Translations under genes and position numbers: made by a program
Part shown: positions 9,031 to 16,348 of the stretch, piece by piece
Position numbering within the stretch: the stretch's first letter is position 1
Layout of the letters: the number at the start of each line of letters is the position of its first letter
The notes under the pieces: model-generated
Databases searched by the model: none
The model's input: only the letters and a program-made list of their open reading frames with translations
What the model was told of the DNA's origin: nothing
From: Bacillota bacterium
GTDB taxonomy: Bacteria > Bacillota > Clostridia > Lachnospirales > Bianqueaceae
Assembly: GCA_017442535.1 (NCBI GenBank)
Contig: JAFRZL010000051.1
Location: 1 to 64,000 of the forward strand
Reading direction: 5' to 3'
DNA length: 64,000 nucleotides

Positions 9031-9697
9031 GATCCTGCTGGATTTCGGCGTAGCCGTCATACTGATCCTGGCAGTGATCGTAGGCTGGAAGAGAGGCTTT
9101 GTACAGACGATTTACCAGGCATTCCGCTGGCTGATCTGCATCATCCTTGCCCAGCTGCTGTATCCGTATGTTTCGGATTTGCTCAAGAGCACCGGCCTGG
9201 AAACGACGATCCGGGAGAGCATCATCACCGCACTGGGAGGCAGCCAGAGCGGAGGGGATATCCAGTCTCTTAAGCTTCCGGGTTTTCTGAAAGATCTGCT
9301 GATCAAAAATGACAACACCACCATTTATGAGATGCTTCATGTCAAAACGGCCACCGAGTATGTGAGCGCCTATCTGGCGCAGCTCGCGATCAATGTGATT
9401 TCCGTGCTGCTGCTCATCATCGTCCTGCTGATCGGAACACATCTGCTCGGCGTGGCGCTGAACATTCTGACCAGACTGCCGGTTCTGAACTCGCTGAATT
9501 CCTTCCTGGGCGGCCTGGGAGGCATTGTGCTCGGCATCCTGTATATCTGGATCTTCGGTCTGGTAGTCTATCTGGTCGCCATCCTCGGACACTTGACTTC
9601 GCTTGGTGAAGCGGCAGAGCAGACATGGCTGCTGAATCTGGCTAATCAGTATAATCCGCTGCTGCACTTTGCCATGAATTTCCTGCCAAAGACTTGA
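9011..9697 (+). CDS. CvpA family membrane protein
   Basis: 228 residues with four predicted membrane helices: residues ~5-25 (LLDFGVAVILILAVIVGW, then KRG as in CvpA), ~30-50, ~120-145 and ~165-195 with a glycine-rich turn (GGLGGIVLGILYIW). The family is tied to colicin V production and envelope homeostasis. The ATG at 9011 follows GAGGAGGAAAAAA inside the 3' end of the DUF5711 gene, giving a 20-base overlap. A promoter for the next transcript overlaps the stop codon. Confidence 0.85.
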   Translation: MSVGLIKILLDFGVAVILILAVIVGWKRGFVQTIYQAFRWLICIILAQLLYPYVSDLLKSTGLETTIRESIITALGGSQSGGDIQSLKLPGFLKDLLIKNDNTTIYEMLHVKTATEYVSAYLAQLAINVISVLLLIIVLLIGTHLLGVALNILTRLPVLNSLNSFLGGLGGIVLGILYIWIFGLVVYLVAILGHLTSLGEAAEQTWLLNLANQYNPLLHFAMNFLPKT

Positions 9698-9722
9698 CAG
9701 CAGGTTTTTAAAAGAGTATAAT
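9694..9722 (+). promoter_or_regulatory. Promoter of the TPP-riboswitch-thiT transcript
   Basis: TTGACA - 17 bases - TATAAT, both perfect consensus. The -35 box overlaps the cvpA stop codon and transcription would start just before the riboswitch. Confidence 0.92.
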
Positions 9723-9732
9723 AAGGGCGTAT

Positions 9733-9818
9733 TGCTAGGGGAGTCGTGGGACTGAGAAAGCGGCGCGAGCTGCTGACCCTTTGTACCTGATCCGGATCAT
9801 ACCGGCGTAGGGAAGCAT
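9733..9818 (+). ncRNA. TPP (thi-box) riboswitch
   Basis: The hallmark thi-box segments are present in order: AGGGGAGTC, ACTGAGA, a variable P3a stem, CTGACCCTTTG, ACCTGATCCGGATCATACC and GGCGTAGGGAA. It binds thiamine pyrophosphate and lies between a perfect promoter and the thiamine transporter gene. Downstream, CCTCC (9851-9855) can pair with the Shine-Dalgarno GGAGG (9866-9870), and no strong U-tailed terminator is visible. Translational control is therefore likely, by inference. Confidence 0.95.
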
Positions 9819-9878
9819 GTGCCCTTTTTTCATAGGGCCACCCATCATCTCCTCCAAATTTTATAGGAGGTATTTTTT

Positions 9879-10520
9879 ATGCAAGCATTCTTTGAAAACT
9901 GGTACGGACAGCTGACCGCAGCCGCGGCCGCCGTACTGCTGATCCTGATCGGCATCGGCTTAACCAAAGCTTTCAGCAAGGACAGCCCCCATAAAACGGC
10001 TAAAATGCTGGTCTTTTCGGCCATGGCCGTTGCGATTGCCGTAGTGCTCAGCATGCTGAAAATCATCCGCATGCCTCAGGGCGGCAGTATCACCCTTTTC
10101 AGCATGTTCGTGATTACACTGATCGGCTATTTCTACGGACCCGCTCAGGGCATCCTCTGCGGTATGTCCTACGGCATGATCCAGCTGCTGATCGATCCCT
10201 ATATCATCTCTCCCGTGCAGATGCTGGTGGATTATCCGCTCGCCTTCGCGATGCTCGGACTCTCCGGCTTCTTCCGCAACAGGAGCGACGGCCTGATCAC
10301 CGGTTATGCAGTCAGCTGCTTCGGAAGGCTTATCATGTCCGTTCTTTCCGGCGTCATCTTCTTCTCCGAATATGCCGGTGAGATGAATCCCTGGGCTTAC
10401 TCCATCGGTTACAACATCGCCTATATCGGCGGTGAAGCACTGCTGACGGTAGTCGTCTTCATGGTCGTAACGCCCGTCCGCAACATGGTCGAGCGCATCA
10501 AACGCATGGCTTTAAGCTAA
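9879..10520 (+). CDS. thiT: Thiamine ECF transporter S component ThiT
   Basis: 213 residues and six predicted membrane helices. The KIIRMPQGGSITLFSMF signature and the following IGYFYGPAQGI segment are the thiamine-binding loop region of the ThiT/YuaJ family. These S components bind thiamine and pair with a shared EcfAA'T module, not present in this window. The TPP riboswitch in its leader independently supports the substrate. AGGAGGT lies 8 bases before the ATG and is predicted to be masked by an upstream CCTCC. A strong terminator follows. Confidence 0.94.
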   Translation: MQAFFENWYGQLTAAAAAVLLILIGIGLTKAFSKDSPHKTAKMLVFSAMAVAIAVVLSMLKIIRMPQGGSITLFSMFVITLIGYFYGPAQGILCGMSYGMIQLLIDPYIISPVQMLVDYPLAFAMLGLSGFFRNRSDGLITGYAVSCFGRLIMSVLSGVIFFSEYAGEMNPWAYSIGYNIAYIGGEALLTVVVFMVVTPVRNMVERIKRMALS

Positions 10521-10526
10521 AAAAAC

Positions 10527-10602
10527 GGCCCGCGTCCCACTTTTGCTTCACCCGGTTGCGCTGCGCGCAAAGGGTTCCGCAAAAGGAGGCGCGGGCCTTT
10601 GC
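10527..10602 (+). terminator. Long-stem terminator behind thiT
   Basis: GGCCCGCG-CC...CTTTTGC pairs with GCAAAAG-GG..CGCGGGCC across a 30-base apical region, followed by CTTTGCTTG. The stem is long and contains further internal complementarity (GTTGCGCTGCGCGCAA). Confidence 0.75.
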
Positions 10603-11105
10603 TTGTTGTGAGAGATTGGGCTGGGCAAGGGGCGTGGAGGGTTGTGAGGTTGGTGGGTGTGTATTGGCCGGTTTTAGATGGAGGTCGGAGAGATTTGGTG
10701 GATGGAGTTGGTCTGCGTCCCCGGTGTAACTTTTTATCCAGCACTTTCCTCTAAAACGATCTGTTTTATGGGGTGGATGTCGAAAGTGCTGAATAGAACG
10801 CCGGTTTATCCAGTACTTTCGTTATAATGAGCGTTATTATTGACCTGATATTTAAATGTGCTGGATAGCATATATTAAAGCGGATGGTCTGCGTCCCCAC
10901 GGTCACATGAGCATCCGAGTTTTTAATGGAAAACGGCTTTTTCTAGGCCTTTCGCGCTGAAACACGGATAAAAAATGCACTTTTAAACCGTGTTTGGCGG
11001 TGAAGGCGGTTGTGATGAAGCGGTTCACATCAAATCACGGATAAGAAGGTGATGACTGGGACGGAGACGCGCGAAATTATCAATCAAACCCGCAGATCTA
11101 TCGCG

Positions 11106-11136
11106 AAAACCCGCTGGCTTGGCCAGCGGGTTTTTT
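11106..11136 (+). terminator. Isolated hairpin terminator in non-coding region
   Basis: AAACCCGCTGG / CCAGCGGGTTT stem followed by TTTTTT. No gene is visible immediately upstream, so it may end an unidentified small transcript. Confidence 0.7.
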
Positions 11137-11286
11137 CGTCTCACTCCAGCGGATTTTCGCTTCTCAGGTCATGCGTCTCACTTCAGCGGCTTTTCATCTG
11201 TCTCCGTCCCTCGTCACGTGCATTTATATAGCTCTAGCACCATCAATTGCATTTATAAAGCTCCGTCCCCATCACCCATTTCCATA

Positions 11287-11325
11287 TTGCCCGAATACGG
11301 GTCTTACCAATTAGACCACGCCCTC
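11287..11325 (-). pseudogene. Possible 5' fragment of a tRNA gene
   Basis: On the minus strand a GGGCGTG-like acceptor half is followed by GTCT-AATTGGTA-AGAC, a normal D-arm with the conserved GG and A positions. No anticodon or T-arm can be formed afterwards (CCCG-TATT-CGGG instead). It looks like a degraded or truncated tRNA, perhaps Gly-type. Confidence 0.35.
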
Positions 11326-11354
11326 TTGACAAATCAAATCTAATGTATTAGACT
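11326..11354 (+). promoter_or_regulatory. Promoter and operator of the BlaI-M56 pair
   Basis: TTGACA, 17 bases, TAGACT. Inside it lies the dyad TCTAAT-GT-ATTAGA (11339-11352), overlapping spacer and -10 box. This is a good candidate autoregulatory operator for the BlaI-type repressor encoded next. Confidence 0.7.
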
Positions 11355-11387
11355 TTAAGCAGATAACAGGAGAGAGGAGCGGTCGAC

Positions 11388-11750
11388 ATGACGGATGGAC
11401 GAGTTTCGGCGGGGGAATGGAGGTTTCTCAATATTATCTGGAGGAATGAGCCGGTCGGGTCAGGCAGGTTGGTGGAGCTTTGCCAGCAGGAGCTGGGATG
11501 GGCCAAGTCGACGACCTATACCAGGCTTCACATTCTGATTGCAAAAGGGATGGTGGAGAACAAGCAGACGATCGTTACGAGCCTCATTTCACGCGAGCAA
11601 GTGCAGGCTTCGGAGAGCGCGTATGTGGTGAACGAAACGTTTGAAGGGTCGCTGCCGGGGTTTGTGGCGGCTTTTCTGGGTGAACGCAAGTTGACCGAAG
11701 AGGAGGCCGACGCACTCAGAAAGCTGATCGACGGTTACAGGGAGGGGTGA
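11388..11750 (+). CDS. BlaI/MecI/CopY family transcriptional repressor
   Basis: 120 residues, the normal length for the family. A winged helix-turn-helix occupies residues ~5-75 (SAGEWRFLNIIWRNEPV, AKSTTYTRLHILIAKGMV) and a helical dimerisation region follows (FVAAFLGERKLTEEEADALRKLIDGY). BlaI-type repressors are usually cleaved or released when a cognate M56 membrane protease senses a signal. That partner follows immediately, overlapping by four bases if its GTG start is used. A dyad in its own promoter points to autorepression. Confidence 0.92.
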   Translation: MTDGRVSAGEWRFLNIIWRNEPVGSGRLVELCQQELGWAKSTTYTRLHILIAKGMVENKQTIVTSLISREQVQASESAYVVNETFEGSLPGFVAAFLGERKLTEEEADALRKLIDGYREG

Positions 11751-13156
11751 CGATGACGGCTCTGTTTTTGCAGATTCTGAACATGAGTCTTGCGGGCGGC
11801 GTGATTATTCTTGCGGTTGTGGTGATGAGGGCCTTGCTGTGGAGAGCGCCGCGCAAGTGGGTGATGTTGCTCTGGATTGCGCCGGCGGTGCGGCTGGTCT
11901 GCCCGGTGGGGCTGACCGCAGTTTTCAGTTTTTTTGCAGCGATGAGGGCTCCGCAGACAGCCTTGAGGACGGGGAATTTCACTAACCTGGACTTGGGCGG
12001 CGCCGTGATGGAGTCCGTGGGAAATATCCTTCCTGCGGAGACTCCCGCCGGGAGCGTGAATCACCTTCAGACGATAGAAAATGTTGCGGGTATCATGTGG
12101 CTTGCGGGGATGGCAGTGCTGCTGGCTATTGAAACGTTTCGATATCTCAAGATGAAGGCGCTGGTGTCGGACGCTTATGTTACGGAGAGCGGTGCGTATG
12201 AGACCGACAGGATCAGTTCGCCCTTTATCCTGGGGATCATCAGGCCGCGGATCTATCTGCCGCTGGAAATGGGGGCAGATACGAGAAAGCTTGTCCTGGC
12301 TCATGAACGGTATCATCTTAGAAAAAGGGATTCTCTGATCAAGCTGGCCGCGAGAGCGATTTTGTTGGTCCACTGGTTCAATCCACTGGCCTGGCTGGCG
12401 TACCGGCTGATGAGCGAGGACATAGAGATGCGTTGCGACGAAGCTGTGCTTGCAGAGCTTTGCCGCGGTGAGGCGAACGACAGCATTCGAAAAGCCTACA
12501 GTTATGCCCTGGTGTCGATGGCCTCGGAGAAAACACAAATGCACAGTTCGCTGGCATTTGGCGAAAGAAAGGTAAGGAGACGAATTATGAACGTACTACG
12601 ATGGAAGGAACCAAAGAAATGGCTGTCAGCCGTGCTGGCAGCGGTTTGCCTGATCTTCGTGGTGGGGTGTGTAACCAATCCTGCGGGAGCTCCTCAAAAC
12701 GTTTCTTTTGAAGAACGCCTGGAGCGAATGCAGGAACTGTCAGGAAAAAAAGAATTGGATGCACTGAAGCTTATGGGGGTCGCAGCTTCAAGTCTAACGT
12801 CTTCAACGGAAGTGCCGGGCAGTGACGGAAATTCGTACACAAAGAATCAGTACGACACCGCCGAGCTGCAGTTAATTCTTGAATGTAATGGCGGTACGAT
12901 CACCAACTACACAGTTTTGCTTTACTGCACAACGGAAGAAGAACTGGTTGCAAATTATCGAAAAGTTGACGAAGCCCTTCGGAAGAATCACGAATATATG
13001 ATACATGGGCCTTATCAGTATCGGACAAAAGATGGAAGATCGATTTCGTGGAGCTTTGTTGACAACCAGCAGACCACAGCAGAAGGAATGCCGAGGTTTA
13101 TTCTCTCTTATCGTTCTGCCCTGATGCCGGACGATGTTGTACAGCAGTTGAGGTAA
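11747..13156 (+). CDS. M56 (BlaR1-like) membrane metalloprotease sensor
   Basis: About 469 residues. An alternative ATG lies six bases downstream of the overlapping GTG. The N-terminal half has predicted membrane helices and the zinc site HERYH (His184, Glu185, His188 counted from the ATG), followed by the conserved HWFNPLAWLAY and DIEMRCDEAV motifs of M56 proteases. A further membrane helix (WLSAVLAAVCLIFVVGC) near 300 leads to a ~160-residue extracytoplasmic tail that is not a penicillin-binding domain, so the inducer is probably not a beta-lactam. It should transmit an outside signal to the BlaI repressor. Its region around 12428-12680 is repeated downstream. Confidence 0.9.
   Translation: MTMTALFLQILNMSLAGGVIILAVVVMRALLWRAPRKWVMLLWIAPAVRLVCPVGLTAVFSFFAAMRAPQTALRTGNFTNLDLGGAVMESVGNILPAETPAGSVNHLQTIENVAGIMWLAGMAVLLAIETFRYLKMKALVSDAYVTESGAYETDRISSPFILGIIRPRIYLPLEMGADTRKLVLAHERYHLRKRDSLIKLAARAILLVHWFNPLAWLAYRLMSEDIEMRCDEAVLAELCRGEANDSIRKAYSYALVSMASEKTQMHSSLAFGERKVRRRIMNVLRWKEPKKWLSAVLAAVCLIFVVGCVTNPAGAPQNVSFEERLERMQELSGKKELDALKLMGVAASSLTSSTEVPGSDGNSYTKNQYDTAELQLILECNGGTITNYTVLLYCTTEEELVANYRKVDEALRKNHEYMIHGPYQYRTKDGRSISWSFVDNQQTTAEGMPRFILSYRSALMPDDVVQQLR
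12428..12680 (+). repeat. Direct repeat copy 1 within the M56 gene
   Basis: About 253 bases encoding MRCDEAVLAELCRGEAN through VVGCVTNP. Copy 2 lies 752 bases downstream and is nearly identical at the nucleotide level. Confidence 0.9.
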
Positions 13157-13179
13157 GGTACCCAAAAGGCACTGGAAAG

Positions 13180-13432
13180 ATGCGATGCGACGAAGCTGTG
13201 CTTGCAGAGCTTTGCCGCGGTGAGGCGAACGACAGCATCCGGAAAGCTTACAGCTATGCTCTGGTGTCGATGGCCTCGGAGAAAACACAAATGCACAGTT
13301 CGCTGGCATTTGGCGAAAGAAAGGTAAGGAGACGAATTATGAACGTACTACGATGGAAGGAGCCCAGGAAATGGCTGTCAGCCGTGCTGGCAGCGGTCTG
13401 CCTGATCTTCGTGGTGGGGTGTGTCACAAATC
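13180..13432 (+). repeat. Direct repeat copy 2
   Basis: Counterpart of 12428-12680. Differences are scattered single bases (for example GCGATGCGAC for GCGTTGCGAC), indicating a fairly recent duplication. Confidence 0.9.
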
Positions 13433-13881
13433 CGGTGAGAAGCAGCCCTGCAGATGTCAAGCCTTTGGAACATATCCAGGATTTATACCAGATGACCAAG
13501 ACAGAAGCCTTAAAGACGATGGGGCTGACTACAGATGATTTAGTCGCTGACAGAGAGGAAAAAGGTCCCGGTTATACTCTTCAAAGAGAGGATTATTCAT
13601 CTAAAGCAATTGATCTGCGGCTGTATCTGACAGCAGATAAAAAGGTCGCGGCCTATCAAGTTAATATCTGGTATGATCAAGCAGACCTGATGAGAACGGA
13701 TTATGATAAGCTGCATGATGAATTAGTGTCCCAATATGGTGGATCAGTGCAGCAGGATAGTTTTATCACAAAGGAGAATGCGGAGATCACTTTGGGAGTA
13801 GGAGCTGATCCAACAGAGACCAACACCAGCGCGCCACAGAGGTATTATATTCACTATCAGTTTTGGAAGGCGCCGGCGTAA
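13180..13881 (+). pseudogene. Truncated M56 paralogue: repeated core plus a different sensor tail
   Basis: 233 codons beginning exactly at the MRCDEAV motif, so the protease zinc site and N-terminal helices are missing. The first ~84 residues nearly duplicate the preceding gene, including the last membrane helix. The ~150-residue tail after VGCVTNP is different in sequence but similar in style (MTKTEALKTMGLTTDDLV against LDALKLMGVAASSLT). No good ribosome binding site precedes its ATG, so it may be silent. Homologous recombination between the repeats would exchange the sensor tails. It could alternatively be translated as a membrane-anchored accessory protein. Confidence 0.7.
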
Positions 13882-13912
13882 TAAAAGAAATCTTCCGCAC
13901 CGTGAATTCTCC

Positions 13913-13941
13913 TTGCATTTTGAGGGGGTATGTGGTACAAT
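13913..13941 (+). promoter_or_regulatory. Promoter of the ectB-like gene
   Basis: TTGCAT, 17 bases ending in TGG (extended -10), TACAAT. The coding start is 59 bases downstream. Confidence 0.85.
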
Positions 13942-13999
13942 AATAATGGCTTTTTGTTGAAAGCACTATTGTACTGGGCAAAGGAGAACTTGTAAGGAG

Positions 14000-15262
14000 A
14001 TGGCAAAGGAAGTTTTTGAAACCTATGAGTCTGAGGTGCGGTCCTACTGCAGGAAGTTTACTTCTGTTTTTCAGACGGCAAAGGGTTCTAAAATTTGGGA
14101 CGAAGAAGGCCGGGAATTTATCGATTTCTTTAACGGCGCTGGCGCGTGTAACTATGGCCATAACAATGATTATATCAAAGAGCGGGTCATTGATTATCTC
14201 CAGCATGACGGGATTCTTCATGCGCTGGATATGTATACCGGCGCAAAGGGTGAATTCATTGAGACTTTTCAGAATAAGATCCTGAAGCCGCGCGGCTTGG
14301 ATTATAAAATGATGTTTACGGGTCCCACCGGGACCAATGCCAATGAGGCGGCGCTTAAACTGGCGCGCAAGGTGACCGGACGGACGAATGTATTCGCGAT
14401 GATGGGTGCTTTCCATGGCATGACCCTGGGTGCGCTGGCGCTGACGACGGATACGTCTTCACGCGCGGGCGCCGCGGTGCCCCTGCATGATGTGACGCAT
14501 ATTCCGGCGCCGTACATGTTCCCCGAGCTTGACACGGTGGCCTATATGGAGCGTCTGGTGACGGATGATCACTCCGGCGTGGATATGCCGGCGGCACTCT
14601 TCCTCGAGACGGTACAGGCCGAGGGTGGCATCTATGTATTTGAGCCCGAGTGGCTGCGCAGAGTCGCAGATTTCTGCCACAAATACGGCATTCTGCTGGT
14701 GGTGGATGACATCCAGGTAGGATGCGGACGCAGCGGCAATTTCTTCTCCTTTGAGAGAGCCGGGATCCATCCCGATATGGTAACACTGTCCAAGTCCATC
14801 GGCGGATACGGGCTGCCCATGGCGCTGCTGCTGCTTCGTCCGGAGCTCGATATCTGGAAGCCCGGTGAGCACAACGGCACATTCCGCGGCAACAATCTGG
14901 CTTTTGTAGCGGCTAAGGCGGCGATCGATTTCGCAACTTCCACGGGACTGTATGGAGATGTGAAACGCAAGAGCGCAATCATTCGCGAGTATCTGGAGAA
15001 AGAGGTCAAACCTCTGCATCCCGGGATCGAGATCCGCGGGATCGGCATGATTTGGGGAATTGACTTCGGTAAGGCCGGCGCACCCGGACTTTGCCGCAAA
15101 GTCGTGACGGAGTGCTTTAAGAACGGGCTGATGATCGAACAGGCCGGGCGCGAGGATTGCGTGCTCAAGCCGATGCCCGCGCTGACGATTCCGGATGACG
15201 AACTGCTCAAGGGGCTGGAGATCATTAAGAAATCAGCCCAGGCGGTTCTCGCGGCGCAGTAA
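14000..15262 (+). CDS. Diaminobutyrate-2-oxoglutarate transaminase (EctB type)
   Basis: 420 residues, class-III PLP aminotransferase. FTGPTGTNANEAALKLAR binds the cofactor phosphate, VVDDIQVGCGRSG (Asp236/237) contacts the pyridine nitrogen, and SKSIGGYG holds the Schiff-base Lys265. The N-terminal TYESEVRSYCRKFT and YGHNNDYIKE segments are characteristic of EctB/diaminobutyrate aminotransferases, which make L-2,4-diaminobutyrate from aspartate semialdehyde and glutamate. No ectA or ectC is next to it, so ectoine synthesis is not supported here; diaminobutyrate for another product is possible. It has its own promoter and an AAGGAG site. Confidence 0.88.
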   Translation: MAKEVFETYESEVRSYCRKFTSVFQTAKGSKIWDEEGREFIDFFNGAGACNYGHNNDYIKERVIDYLQHDGILHALDMYTGAKGEFIETFQNKILKPRGLDYKMMFTGPTGTNANEAALKLARKVTGRTNVFAMMGAFHGMTLGALALTTDTSSRAGAAVPLHDVTHIPAPYMFPELDTVAYMERLVTDDHSGVDMPAALFLETVQAEGGIYVFEPEWLRRVADFCHKYGILLVVDDIQVGCGRSGNFFSFERAGIHPDMVTLSKSIGGYGLPMALLLLRPELDIWKPGEHNGTFRGNNLAFVAAKAAIDFATSTGLYGDVKRKSAIIREYLEKEVKPLHPGIEIRGIGMIWGIDFGKAGAPGLCRKVVTECFKNGLMIEQAGREDCVLKPMPALTIPDDELLKGLEIIKKSAQAVLAAQ

Positions 15263-15278
15263 ATAACGATTAACAGGC

Positions 15279-15325
15279 AGAGGCATCCATTTGAAAGCAT
15301 AAATCAGGTGGATGTCTCTTTCGTA
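15279..15325 (+). terminator. Weak terminator behind the ectB-like gene
   Basis: AGAGGCATCCA pairs imperfectly with TGGATGTCTCT and is followed by TTTCG. The stem is adequate but the T-run is short. Confidence 0.45.
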
Positions 15326-15388
15326 ACTTAATTCTTAAAAAACATCTTTGCCGCAATGGCGGAGGAACGGATCGAGGTGAGGGACCGG

Positions 15389-16348
15389 ATGAAAGAGGTA
15401 TCACTACAGCAGCTGTCGGATTATTTCGCACTGGAGAATCTGACGCCGGAGATTCCGCTTAAACATGTCTATATCAAGCATCAGGAGATCAACCGGCCTG
15501 CGCTGCAGCTGACAGGCTTCTATCAGCACTTTGATAATGAACGGATCCAGCTGGTGGGTAAAGTGGAATATGCCTATATGCAGGAGCGTACGCCGGAGGA
15601 GAAAGAACAGATCTGGGACAGTCTGTTCCGGACCCGGATCCCCTGTCTGGTAATTTGCCGTGCGCTGGAATGCGGCCCCGAGATCCTTTATAAAGCCCGG
15701 GAATACGGGACTCCGATCCTGAGGACACCCAGCTCGACGACCGAATTCATGGGGAGACTGATCCAATATCTCCGCACGGTGCTGGCGCCGCAGATCTCCA
15801 TGCACGGAGTCCTGGTCGATATCTACGGCGAGGGCGTGCTGATCATGGGAGACAGCGGCATCGGCAAGAGCGAGACGGCTCTGGAGCTGGTCCGCCGCGG
15901 GCACCGCCTGGTTGCGGACGATATCGTCGAGATCCGCAAACTGGGAGACGAAGAACTTCTGGGTTCCAGCCCGCAGGTGTTGCGGCATTTTGTGGAGCTG
16001 CGCGGCATCGGCATCGTCAATGTCAAAGAGATCTACGGTGTGGAGGCCGTAAAAGAGACCCAGAAGATCGATATGGTGATCCAGCTGGAGCCCTGGGACC
16101 GCGAGAAGGTCTACGACCGTGAAGGCATGGTGAACGAGTCAACCATGATCCTGGGCAGCAAAGTGATCTGCTACACGATCCCGATCCAGCCCGGACGGAA
16201 TCTGGCCATCATCATCGAAACGGCTACGATCAATCACCGCAGCCGCAAATTGGGCTACAATGCCGCCGAGGAGCTGAACCGCCAGGTAAATGAGAATATC
16301 CGGCGGCGTCAGAAAGAGCGGGAAGAACGCGAGAGGAGAAAAAGCTGA
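15389..16348 (+). CDS. hprK: HPr kinase/phosphorylase
   Basis: 319 residues. The start at 15389 is preferred because GAGGTGAGG precedes it and MKEVSLQQLSDYFALENL begins like other HprK proteins; an ATG 33 bases upstream lacks an RBS. The N-terminal MurF-like domain is followed by the P-loop GDSGIGKSE (residues 154-162), the conserved LVADDIVEIRK, and the family signature around HFVELRGIGIVNVKEIYG. The enzyme phosphorylates Ser46 of HPr/Crh in response to glycolytic intermediates and drives CcpA-type carbon catabolite control. A Crh-like target is encoded at the end of the same operon. Its stop overlaps the next start (ATGA). Confidence 0.96.
   Translation: MKEVSLQQLSDYFALENLTPEIPLKHVYIKHQEINRPALQLTGFYQHFDNERIQLVGKVEYAYMQERTPEEKEQIWDSLFRTRIPCLVICRALECGPEILYKAREYGTPILRTPSSTTEFMGRLIQYLRTVLAPQISMHGVLVDIYGEGVLIMGDSGIGKSETALELVRRGHRLVADDIVEIRKLGDEELLGSSPQVLRHFVELRGIGIVNVKEIYGVEAVKETQKIDMVIQLEPWDREKVYDREGMVNESTMILGSKVICYTIPIQPGRNLAIIIETATINHRSRKLGYNAAEELNRQVNENIRRRQKEREERERRKS

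Larger units (their letters stand above)
10603..11325. repeat. Repeat-rich non-coding region between thiT and the BlaI gene
   Basis: No supported gene. Four copies of a motif related to TTTATCCAGCACTTTC alternate in orientation at 10733-10748 (+), 10781-10795 (-), 10805-10820 (+) and 10854-10867 (-). GGTCTGCGTCCCC occurs at 10710-10722 and 10886-10898. GGGACGGAGAC (11058-11068) is inverted at 11200-11210. A direct repeat GCATTTATAxAGCTC lies at 11220 and 11249. A hairpin terminator lies at 11106-11136. The pattern suggests accumulated small intergenic repeats or MITE debris. Confidence 0.6.

Noticed and set aside
10733-10867. CRISPR-like array from the four TTTATCCAGCACTTTC copies
   Set aside because: The copies alternate in orientation, vary in sequence and have unequal spacing; no cas genes are present.
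14000-15262. Ectoine biosynthesis cluster
   Set aside because: Only the ectB-type gene is present; the neighbours are a BlaI/M56 cassette and hprK.
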